Origin: Pseudomonas sputi
GTDB taxonomy: Bacteria; Pseudomonadota; Gammaproteobacteria; Pseudomonadales; Pseudomonadaceae
Length of the DNA: 64,000 nucleotides
Reading direction: 5' to 3'
Assembly (NCBI RefSeq): GCF_021603585.1
Contig: NZ_BQHI01000006.1
Location: 186,001 to 250,000, forward strand
In this document: positions 38,169-49,469 of the stretch, piece by piece
How positions within the stretch are numbered: the stretch's first letter is position 1
Layout of the letters: each line of letters starts with the position of its first letter
Notes under the pieces: model-generated
Told to the model about the DNA's origin: nothing
The model's database searches: none
What the model saw: only the letters and a program-made list of their open reading frames with translations
Made by a program: the position numbers and the translations under genes

Positions 38169-39313
38169 GGGCGTTTCCCCATCAGGTGTGCAATGGCCCC
38201 GACGACCCGGTCCAGATCCTGGTCGGTCATGTCGGGAAACAACGGAATCGAGCACAGCCGCGCCGAGTTCCATTCGGTGTCGGGCAGGGACAGGTGCGGG
38301 TCACGCTGGCGGTACCAGGTGTGCAGGTGGGTGGCGATGAAGTGGATGCCGGTGCCGATGCCCTGATCCTGCAAACCCTTCATGAAGGCTTCGCGGTCCA
38401 TGCCGCAGCGTTCGCGGTCGATGCGCAGGATGAACAGGTGCCAGGCATGCTGTTGCGGGTAGTTCGGCACGGCCAGCGGTTGCACGGGCAGGCCTTCGAG
38501 TTTTTGCAGGTATTGCGTGGCCAGTTCGGTGCGGCGGGCGTTGATTGCGTCCAGACGCTCCAGTTGCACCAGCGCAATCGCGGCGTTGATGTCGGCCAGG
38601 TTGTATTTGAAACCAGGCTCGATCACCTGGGCCTGGGGTTTGCGGCCATGGGTCAGGCGGTCGTAGGCATCAACACCCAGACCATGAAACTTGAGCATGC
38701 GCACGCGGTTGGCCAAAGTTTCATCATCGGTGACGAACATCGCGCCTTCGGCGCAGGTCATGTTCTTGATCGCGTGGAAAGAAAAGATTGCGGTGCCTTG
38801 GGAGCCCACGTGGCGACCCTTGTAGCGGGTACCGGCGGCGTGGGCGGCGTCTTCAATCACGGCGATGCCATGCTTGTCGGCCAGCGCGTAGAGCGGGTTG
38901 AGATCAAACGCGGCGCCGGCGTAATGCACCGGAATGATCGCTTTGGTGCGAGGGGTGATGGCAGCTTCGATGCGTGCGGCGTCGGTCATCAGGGTGTCGC
39001 GGTCGACATCGACGAACACCGGCGTGGCGCCGAGCAGCGAGATCATGTTGGCGGTCGACACCCAGGTTTGCGATGGGGTGATGACTTCATCGCCGGGGCC
39101 GATGTCCAGGGCCAGCAAAGTTACATGCATGGCCCCGGTGGCCGAGGAAAGTGCCACAGCATGACGACAACCGACATAGTTGCCGAAGTGTTCTTCCAAT
39201 GCCTGATTCTTCGGCCCGGTGGTGATCCAGCCCGAACGCAGTACTTGTTCGACGGCGGCGATTTCTTCTTCGCCGATACGGGGGCGGGAAAACGGGAGAA
39301 ACGCTTGACTCAT
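38165..39313 (-). CDS. arnB: ArnB, UDP-4-amino-4-deoxy-L-arabinose aminotransferase
   Basis: A 382-residue DegT/DnrJ/EryC1-type PLP aminotransferase. The PLP lysine is K183 in [14 protein letters not shown], and the cofactor-stacking region [12 protein letters not shown] precedes it. The ATG at 39313 ([11 protein letters not shown]) follows GAGG by about 6 bases; a longer frame to 39511 extends through a palindromic leader and is rejected. It is the first gene of the arnBCADTEF-ugd operon. No confident PmrA or PhoP box was found in the 350 bases upstream. Confidence 0.92.
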   Translation of the reverse strand: MSQAFLPFSRPRIGEEEIAAVEQVLRSGWITTGPKNQALEEHFGNYVGCRHAVALSSATGAMHVTLLALDIGPGDEVITPSQTWVSTANMISLLGATPVFVDVDRDTLMTDAARIEAAITPRTKAIIPVHYAGAAFDLNPLYALADKHGIAVIEDAAHAAGTRYKGRHVGSQGTAIFSFHAIKNMTCAEGAMFVTDDETLANRVRMLKFHGLGVDAYDRLTHGRKPQAQVIEPGFKYNLADINAAIALVQLERLDAINARRTELATQYLQKLEGLPVQPLAVPNYPQQHAWHLFILRIDRERCGMDREAFMKGLQDQGIGTGIHFIATHLHTWYRQRDPHLSLPDTEWNSARLCSIPLFPDMTDQDLDRVVGAIAHLMGKRP

Positions 39314-39667
39314 AAGAACCTCGGGGCGACAGCCATCCTTCAGCCAATTGTCTGAAAAACACATGTTTTCAAGGGTTTGAAGTACCGCCCGGGGAATGCC
39401 TGATTGACTTTTGCGTCCCCGGACGGCACGTTGTGAGCCATTCGGGGCCCACCGGATGCAAGTAAGGTTATGCGCGTTTTTGTGAAAGGGACATGAAAAA
39501 GCGGTTGGCAAATCGTCTATCTGAAACTTATACAGCCACCGTTCAGACTTCTTCCGTCCATCGGCGTTTTTAGTAGAAAAGTCCTACGAAAGTGCCCCGT
39601 CTTATTTAAGTTTTGTTGCTGTTTTTAGTTGTTTTGTTGAACTGTTTCTTAATCAAGGCCGTTTCGT
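39314..39667. other. AT-rich non-coding region between arnB and the recombinase gene
   Basis: It contains CCGGGGA/TCCCCGG (39389-39422) with a 20-base loop in the arnB leader, and a GTAG...CTAC dyad around 39573-39587. A 26-codon basic open frame at 39493-39573 has AAAGGG four bases before its ATG but no other support. The last 70 bases are T-rich, unlike the surrounding DNA, which may reflect a promoter or a recombination region. Confidence 0.5.
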
Positions 39668-40606
39668 TTGATTGACTTGTCGAGTACTCAATCCACACCC
39701 TCCAACAGCAATCCGCTGACTGTTTATCTGGCGCGCCTGGCGCCCTCCAGCCAATTGACCATGCGTTACGTGTTGCAGGACGCTGCCGACCGTCTCGGTT
39801 TCGAAGATGTGAACCTCGAGGACATTCCCTGGCACGGGCTACAACCGGAAGATGTCGTGGCCCTGGTCGCTGCGTTGCGCGCGGACAACTACGCACCGAA
39901 TACCTCTTCGCTGTACGTCAACGCCATTCGCGGCGTGATGAACGAAGCCTGGCGCATGAGTCTGATCAGCCAGGACCATCTATTGAAAATGCGCTCGGTC
40001 AAAGGCATTGGCGGTACGCGACTGTCTCAGGGACGCAATCTGAAGCGCACGCTGATTCATGAATTGATGGACGTTTGCGCGGCCGATCCACGGCCACAAG
40101 GTTTGCGCGATGCGGCGGTGATTGCGTTGTTGTACGGCACCGGCATGCGCAAGTCGGAGTCGGTGGATCTGGACCTCAATCAGGTGGATTTCACCGAACG
40201 CAGTCTGTGCGTCACCGCCAAGGGCAACAAACAGCTGATCAAGTACGCGCCGGCCTGGGCGTTCGCCAAGCTGAATGCCTGGCTGGAGTTTCGTCGCTCG
40301 GAACTCAAGGAAGGCGAGAGTGACGACGCGTTTCTGTTCAACCGTATTCGCCGTGGCAGCCACATCACCCGCGAGCGCATCACCAAGCACGCGATCTATT
40401 ACATCGCTCGCCAGCGCGGCACCCAGGTCGGGGTGAAGATCATGCCCCATGATTTTCGGCGTTCGTTCATCACCCGGGTGATCGAAGAGCACGACCTGTC
40501 GATCGCCCAGAAGCTGGCCCATCACAGCAATATCCAGACGACCGCCAACTACGACGTGCGCGACGACAACGAGCGGCGCCGCGCGGTGGATCGTTTCGAC
40601 TTGTAG
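39668..40606 (+). CDS. Solitary tyrosine recombinase/integrase (XerC/D-like fold)
   Basis: A 312-residue site-specific recombinase. Catalytic residues are visible: R161 in YGTGMRKSE, K185 in TAKGNK, H261 and R264 in PHDFRRSF, H285 in LAHHSN and the nucleophile Y295 in TTANYDVRD. The N-terminal 120 residues are a SAM-like core-binding domain. The start appears to be TTG at 39668, 8 bases after AAGG. There is no tRNA, excisionase or phage gene beside it, so it is not part of an obvious island. Its target site is unknown. Confidence 0.85.
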   Translation: MIDLSSTQSTPSNSNPLTVYLARLAPSSQLTMRYVLQDAADRLGFEDVNLEDIPWHGLQPEDVVALVAALRADNYAPNTSSLYVNAIRGVMNEAWRMSLISQDHLLKMRSVKGIGGTRLSQGRNLKRTLIHELMDVCAADPRPQGLRDAAVIALLYGTGMRKSESVDLDLNQVDFTERSLCVTAKGNKQLIKYAPAWAFAKLNAWLEFRRSELKEGESDDAFLFNRIRRGSHITRERITKHAIYYIARQRGTQVGVKIMPHDFRRSFITRVIEEHDLSIAQKLAHHSNIQTTANYDVRDDNERRRAVDRFDL

Positions 40607-40620
40607 GCATTGCGTTTCGA

Positions 40621-41172
40621 TCAGGAGCCGGGCGGGCAGCCGCGTGAGCCGGTGGACGCCTGGCTGATCAGCGCGGCGAGGCGTTTAACGTTGGTCTGCT
40701 GAGCGATCACCAGATCGTCGATGGTCGGCCCGGACGGGGTTTGCAGCAGCGAGCGGCAGACGAGCAGGGCGTCGTCCCCGGCGTTGGCCTGGCGCAGGCG
40801 CCATTTGACGTCGATCAGCCCGTACTGCCCGGGAATCGAATCGAAGCGTTGCACATCAATGCGCACCGAGGTTTTACGCGGGGCGCCGGCATTACTGAGC
40901 TGATCCACCAGCGCGCTGCGCAACTCATCGCTGAGGCTGGCGCCCCACCATTCGGTCTCCAGGATCGCCAGGCCGCTGTTGCCCTGGCGGATGACGATCT
41001 GCGGCCGGTCGACCTGCGGCGGCACGCTGATGCCTTCGAGGGTGATTTCCGAACCGGCGCGGCCGGCCATCGGTTGCGTCGGCGTCAGGGTATGAAAGCT
41101 GATCGGAGCGCTTTTGCAGGCGCCGAGCAGCAGGCCAATGGCGAGCACGGTGAACTTCAGCGGTAAAGCCAT
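40621..41172 (-). CDS. pqiC: PqiC-like outer-membrane lipoprotein
   Basis: A 183-residue lipoprotein with the lipobox LLGAC (Cys19). The mature protein has the ABC_trans_aux/YmbA pattern, FHTLTP near the start and LLQTPSG later. It lies 16 bases downstream of pqiB on the same strand. PqiC is thought to be the outer-membrane end of the PqiB needle that carries phospholipids between membranes. Confidence 0.85.
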   Translation of the reverse strand: MALPLKFTVLAIGLLLGACKSAPISFHTLTPTQPMAGRAGSEITLEGISVPPQVDRPQIVIRQGNSGLAILETEWWGASLSDELRSALVDQLSNAGAPRKTSVRIDVQRFDSIPGQYGLIDVKWRLRQANAGDDALLVCRSLLQTPSGPTIDDLVIAQQTNVKRLAALISQASTGSRGCPPGS

Positions 41173-41188
41173 GGGACAGCTCCTGTGC

Positions 41189-42844
41189 TCAGTTGCGCGG
41201 CGGCCCTTTGAGGTCCAGCGGCGCGGCGTTGTCGGGGCGGCCGCGAATCAACGATTCCGGATGACGGCCCAGATAATCGGACAGCTCACGCAGCGAACGC
41301 GACATGCGCCCGAGTTCGTCGAGGGTCTGGGACAGTTGTTCGCGTTGCGGCGAATCCTCGGCCAGGGTTGAACTGGCCGATTGCAGGGTCTTGCTCACGT
41401 CGGCGAGGGTGTTTTGCACGCCGGGCAGGGTCTTGGCGTTGAACTGGGTGAGGCCTTTGCGCAATTCCACGAGGTTGCTGTCGAGGTTACCGGCAATCCG
41501 TTCCACCGGCAGCTTGTTGAGCTTGTCGATCATTGCTTCGAGTTTTTCCTGCAACTGTTCGAGGCTGCCGGGGACGGTCGGAACGCTGATCGGGCGTGCA
41601 CCGGGATCAAACGCGACTTTTTCGGCCTTGGGGAAGAAGTCCAGAGCAATGTACAACTGGCCGGTCAGCAGATTGCCGCTGCGAGCCTGGGCACGCAGAC
41701 CGTTGTCGATAAAGGTGCCGATCAGGCGCACGGCAGCGGCTTCATCGTCCGGATTGTGGTCGAGTACCTTGAGCATCTTGATATGGGCCTGGCCGAGGCG
41801 CTGCGGGTAGATCACGATGCCGACGTTGAGCGGGAAGCTGCGTTTCTTCGCGTCGAAATCCAGGTTGACGCTGACCACCCGGCCGATCTCGATGCCGAGG
41901 AATTCCACTGGAGCCCCGACTTTCAGACCACGCAGGGCCTGATCGAAACGCAGGCTCAGGTATTGCGCCTTGCCATTGGGCGGGGCGAGGGCGGTTTGCT
42001 GGTCGTCGAACAGGTCGTAAGTCCTTTCTTCAGCGGCGGCAACGTCGTTGGGGCTGTACTCCGGCGCGCGAAACGCGATGCCGCCTACCAGCAAGGTCGA
42101 CAACGATTCGGTTTTCACTGCAAAGCCGTTGGCACCGACGTTGACATCAATCCCGCTGGCGTTCCAGAACCGGGTGTTTTCCGTGACGTAGGCATCGTTC
42201 GGCGCGTGGATGAACACCTCGATGTTCACCCCTTTGCCATCGGCGTCCAGCGCGTAGGCCACCACCTGGCCGACCGGGATCTTGCGGTAATAGACCGGCG
42301 AGCCAATGTCCAGCGAGCCGAGATCCGAAGCGTGCAGATTGAAGCGTTTGCCCGGTTCGCCATAGGTAATTGGCGGCGGGTTCTCCAGGCCTTTGAAGTG
42401 CTTCGAACGCGAGTTGGACTGACCGATGTCGGCGCCGATGTAGTCACCGGACAGCAATGTGTCGATGCCCGAGACGCCGCCCGCACCAATGCGTGGGCGC
42501 ACGACCCAGAACTGCGAGTCTTCGCGGGTGAAGGTCTCGGCCTGCTTGGCCAGTTTGATCGTGGCGTTGACGCTTTTCTGGTCGTCGCTCAGTTCGACGT
42601 CCGTGACTTGGCCGATCACCACGTTGCGGTATTTGACTTCGGTCTTGTTGGCGGTCAGGCCGCTGCCGGTCTTGAAGGTGACGGTGATGGTGGGGCCTTC
42701 CTGCATCAGGTTGTGCACCACCAGCGAGAGGCCCACGAGAACCGCGACGATCGGTACGATCCACACCAGCGAAATGCTGAAACGCCGGGTCTTGACCGGT
42801 GCCTGGCCGGGCGCTCGCGGTTGATCGACAGCTGACGACTCCAT
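41189..42844 (-). CDS. pqiB: PqiB-like MCE-domain intermembrane transport protein
   Basis: A 551-residue protein with one N-terminal transmembrane helix (ISLVWIVPIVAVLVGLSLVV) followed by three MCE domains, starting at about residues 48, 165 and 295. A long C-terminal helical region rich in Leu and Gln follows, which forms the tube in E. coli PqiB. Length and domain number match PqiB (about 546). The usual upstream partner pqiA is not present; an FAD oxidase gene occupies that side. Confidence 0.9.
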   Translation of the reverse strand: MESSAVDQPRAPGQAPVKTRRFSISLVWIVPIVAVLVGLSLVVHNLMQEGPTITVTFKTGSGLTANKTEVKYRNVVIGQVTDVELSDDQKSVNATIKLAKQAETFTREDSQFWVVRPRIGAGGVSGIDTLLSGDYIGADIGQSNSRSKHFKGLENPPPITYGEPGKRFNLHASDLGSLDIGSPVYYRKIPVGQVVAYALDADGKGVNIEVFIHAPNDAYVTENTRFWNASGIDVNVGANGFAVKTESLSTLLVGGIAFRAPEYSPNDVAAAEERTYDLFDDQQTALAPPNGKAQYLSLRFDQALRGLKVGAPVEFLGIEIGRVVSVNLDFDAKKRSFPLNVGIVIYPQRLGQAHIKMLKVLDHNPDDEAAAVRLIGTFIDNGLRAQARSGNLLTGQLYIALDFFPKAEKVAFDPGARPISVPTVPGSLEQLQEKLEAMIDKLNKLPVERIAGNLDSNLVELRKGLTQFNAKTLPGVQNTLADVSKTLQSASSTLAEDSPQREQLSQTLDELGRMSRSLRELSDYLGRHPESLIRGRPDNAAPLDLKGPPRN

Positions 42845-42956
42845 CCATGACCTCCAGGGTGTGTGGGCACTGAGCGTCAGGAACGCAAAAGCACTTCCTC
42901 AATATAGAAGTGCTTTGCGATAGAGCAAATGTGCAAAACGCTTTAGCCCGTCGGCA

Positions 42957-46775
<3,819 letters not shown>

Positions 46776-46899
46776 AAAGACCTCGTCGTTGGTTTTGTTG
46801 ACGCGGGGGAATGCGATTTCATCTTTCGCAGGCTTCCCCTGTGGCGCGTTGACGACTATCTTGGGCGGGCCTTGCCGTTCCATCTATCCACTTTCAGCA

Positions 46900-46926
46900 G
46901 CACCAAAGCGCACCAAAAGAGTGCGC
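46900..46926. promoter_or_regulatory. Direct repeats and dyad upstream of the divergent AraC gene
   Basis: GCACCAAA occurs at 46900-46907 and again at 46910-46917, exactly one helical turn apart, and GCGCAC-N7-GTGCGC spans 46908-46926. They lie 10-37 bases before the AraC ATG. Direct repeats on one face of the helix fit an AraC-family activator site. Confidence 0.45.
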
Positions 46927-46936
46927 AAGGTCTCCC

Positions 46937-47845
46937 ATGACAACGTGTAATCCGCTACAGGTTCAAGCGTTCAACACCGCCGATGTCACCGAGCAAATCC
47001 GCGCCACGCCGGGTTGGGTTCAGCATTACCAGCAGATGTCGCCGGGGCATTTCGCCGGGCAGATCCGCTATCTGGATTTGCAGGGTGTGGAGGTTTACGA
47101 AGAACAGATGAACACCCGCGTCGAGCAGAATTTCAGCGCGCCGCAAGGGGCGCTGGCGTTCTGTTTCGATCGCAGCGACAACGCGCTCTATCTGCTCAAT
47201 GAAGAGAGCCGCAACATCTGGATCACCCCGGAGAACTACCAGGAAATCGCCGTGGTGTTCGGCCCGGACTTCGTCCAGCGCAACGGTCTGGACGTGGCCA
47301 GGCTGGAAGGTCTGTTCATGGCGCCGCTCAATGGCGCGCAGAACGGGTTGTTCAGCCGTTGGTTAAGCTCGACCCTCACCAGGTTGTCGCAACCCCTTGA
47401 TCAGTCAGGCAAAGAAGCACTGACCCAACAGTTGCTGGAGGACTGCCTGTTCATCCTCGACAACGCGAGCGTGTGCCTGGACGGCGGTGGTTTGCAGCGG
47501 CGCGCCGAAGAGCGAATCACCCTCAAACGTGTGGGCGAGTGGGCAGCGGATTCGCCGGAAGAAACCCTCAATCTGCTCGAGTTAGCGCGGGTCGCCGGGG
47601 TTTCCCTGCGCCAGTTGCAGCAGACCTTCAAGGCCTATACGGGGATGTCGCCGAGCCACTGGCTACGGTTGCGCAGGCTCAACAGTGCGCGGCGTGAATT
47701 GCTCAAGCGTTCGCCTGCAGAGACCACCGTGGCGGAAGTGGCGATGAACTGGTCGTTCTGGCATTTGGGACGTTTTTCAAGCAGTTATCGAGCGTTGTTC
47801 AAGGAGTTGCCGAGCGAGACGTTGAAGCGCTCGTCGGCCTCCTGA
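46937..47845 (+). CDS. AraC-family transcriptional regulator (EutR-like)
   Basis: A 302-residue regulator. The C-terminal domain has SLRQLQQTFKAYTGMSPSHWLRLRRLN and FWHLGRFSSSYRALFKELPSETL, closest in pattern to EutR-type AraC proteins; each stretch is given in part. The N-terminal domain is of the type that senses small amines or amino compounds. It is divergent from the polyamine genes across a 160-base region and is the likely activator of them. Confidence 0.86.
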   Translation: MTTCNPLQVQAFNTADVTEQIRATPGWVQHYQQMSPGHFAGQIRYLDLQGVEVYEEQMNTRVEQNFSAPQGALAFCFDRSDNALYLLNEESRNIWITPENYQEIAVVFGPDFVQRNGLDVARLEGLFMAPLNGAQNGLFSRWLSSTLTRLSQPLDQSGKEALTQQLLEDCLFILDNASVCLDGGGLQRRAEERITLKRVGEWAADSPEETLNLLELARVAGVSLRQLQQTFKAYTGMSPSHWLRLRRLNSARRELLKRSPAETTVAEVAMNWSFWHLGRFSSSYRALFKELPSETLKRSSAS

Positions 47846-47895
47846 CAGGTGCTTGCTTGAAATCGCCGGAAAAGAACGTGGTTTCACTTCACCAT

Positions 47896-47914
47896 ATTAA
47901 TTAGAATCACTCTC
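47896..47914 (+). promoter_or_regulatory. Probable Fur box upstream of the FecI-type sigma gene
   Basis: On the minus strand GAGAGTGATTCTAATTAAT matches the 19-bp Fur consensus at 12 positions. It lies 31 bases upstream of the sigma factor ATG, as expected for an iron-starvation sigma gene. Confidence 0.6.
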
Positions 47915-47944
47915 ATTTGTATCCTTCAGGCAGGATCTGTTGAG

Positions 47945-48454
47945 ATGATTGAAGCGGCCAAGCCACCGGAACACAGCCTGCACGACCTGTATCGCGATCA
48001 TCGAGGCTGGCTGGAAAACTGGCTGCGCCGACGCATGGGCAATGCGTGGGATGCCGCTGACCTGAGTCAGGATACGTTTCTGCGGGTGCTCGGCAGTTCG
48101 CAAGCGCTCGTCGATATGCGTGAGCCCCGCGCCTATCTGCTGACGGTCGGCAAGCGCCTGCTTAGCAATTTCTACACCCGGCGCAGCCTCGAGCAGGCCT
48201 ATCTGAATGCTCTGGCACAGTTCCCTGAAGACTGCGTGCCGTCCCCGGAGCAGCGCTGGATTCTGCTGGAAACCCTACAGGCGCTCGATGAATTGCTCGA
48301 TGGCCTGCCGCGCGCCGTACGCCGGGCATTTCTGTGGAGTCAGCTCGAAGGCCTGGGCTACCGCGAAATTGCCGAACGCCTGCAAGTGTCCGAACGCACC
48401 GTCAAGCGCTACATGGCCCAGGCTTACGAACACTGTCTGCTGGTGGACATGTAA
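47945..48454 (+). CDS. FecI-type ECF RNA polymerase sigma factor
   Basis: A 169-residue ECF sigma factor. Region 2 contains AWDAADLSQDTFLRVL and region 4 contains EGLGYREIAERLQVSERTVKRYMAQA. Its TAA overlaps the ATG of the following FecR-like gene (TAATG). It would direct transcription of the outer-membrane receptor gene when the receptor is occupied by its ferric siderophore, with Fur controlling its own expression. Confidence 0.92.
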   Translation: MIEAAKPPEHSLHDLYRDHRGWLENWLRRRMGNAWDAADLSQDTFLRVLGSSQALVDMREPRAYLLTVGKRLLSNFYTRRSLEQAYLNALAQFPEDCVPSPEQRWILLETLQALDELLDGLPRAVRRAFLWSQLEGLGYREIAERLQVSERTVKRYMAQAYEHCLLVDM

Positions 48455-49401
48455 TGCGCACGGCACCGTCGAGCGAGGCCCGCGAGGTCGCACGGGCCGC
48501 TGCACACTGGCTGGCGTTGTTTGAATCCGGCGAGGCGACGGACGCCGATCACGCCCGATTGCAAACGTGGCGTAACAGTCACAGCAGTCACGAAAACGCC
48601 TGGCAAAAAGCCCAACTGTTGCGTCAACGCTTCTGCGAACTGCCCCCGGTGCTGGCGATGGCCACCCTGGACCGACCAGACCCCGCACGGCGTGCAGCGC
48701 TCAAACGCATGCTCGGTGTTGCCGCACTGGCGCCAGCGGCCTGGCTGATCAGTCGTCAATTGCCGCTGGATGTCTGGCGCGCCGATTTGCACACCGGTAC
48801 TGGTGAACGCAAAAAATGGCCGCTGGCCGATGGCAGCTCGCTGCAGCTCAATACCGACAGTGCGCTGAACGTCGATCTCGCGGCCCGTCAGTTGACCCTG
48901 GTGCGCGGTGAAATGGCGCTCAGGGTGTCGGTCAGCGCGCCATTGGCGATCCGCTCGCCATACGGTCGGATCACGGTCAGCGGCAGTGAAGTCTGCGTGC
49001 GGCTCGACGAGCGCACTTGTCAGGTTGCGGTGGTCAGCGGGGCTGTGCAGCTGCAACCCCTGCAAGGGCCGGGATTGACCTTGCATACGGGGCAACGGAT
49101 CAGCCTGCAAGCCAGTGGTGCTGGCCCGATTGGCACGTTCGACGCCATGCTGCCGGACTGGCGCAGCGGTGTTCTGATGGCGCAAAACCAGCCGCTTGGG
49201 GATTTTCTGCGTGAGCTGGGCCGGTATCGATCCGGATTGCTGCGCTGGGATCCGGCGCTGGAAACCCTGCGTGTCACTGGCAGTTTCCGTCTCGACAACA
49301 CCGATCGCGTGCTGGCCCTGCTGGCCGCGAGCTTGCCGCTGGACGTGCAATCTCGTACGCGTTACTGGGTCACTTTGGTGCCACGGAAAAATATCGGTTG
49401 A
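48454..49401 (+). CDS. FecR-type anti-sigma/sigma-regulator protein
   Basis: A 315-residue protein. The ATG at 48454 overlaps the sigma factor stop; a longer frame from inside the sigma gene is rejected. The N-terminal cytoplasmic DUF4880 region includes AAHWLALFESGEATDADHARL. A single membrane segment lies at about residues 88-106 (MLGVAALAPAAWLIS). The periplasmic FecR domain starts around TGTGERKKWPLADGSSLQLN. It transmits the receptor signal to the sigma factor. Confidence 0.9.
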   Translation: MRTAPSSEAREVARAAAHWLALFESGEATDADHARLQTWRNSHSSHENAWQKAQLLRQRFCELPPVLAMATLDRPDPARRAALKRMLGVAALAPAAWLISRQLPLDVWRADLHTGTGERKKWPLADGSSLQLNTDSALNVDLAARQLTLVRGEMALRVSVSAPLAIRSPYGRITVSGSEVCVRLDERTCQVAVVSGAVQLQPLQGPGLTLHTGQRISLQASGAGPIGTFDAMLPDWRSGVLMAQNQPLGDFLRELGRYRSGLLRWDPALETLRVTGSFRLDNTDRVLALLAASLPLDVQSRTRYWVTLVPRKNIG

Positions 49402-49469
49402 AGCCTGTCCCTTTTTTTCTCCTCGCTGGTCATTTCAGTCAAGTGAACTGAAAACGAGAGCTTCTCCCC

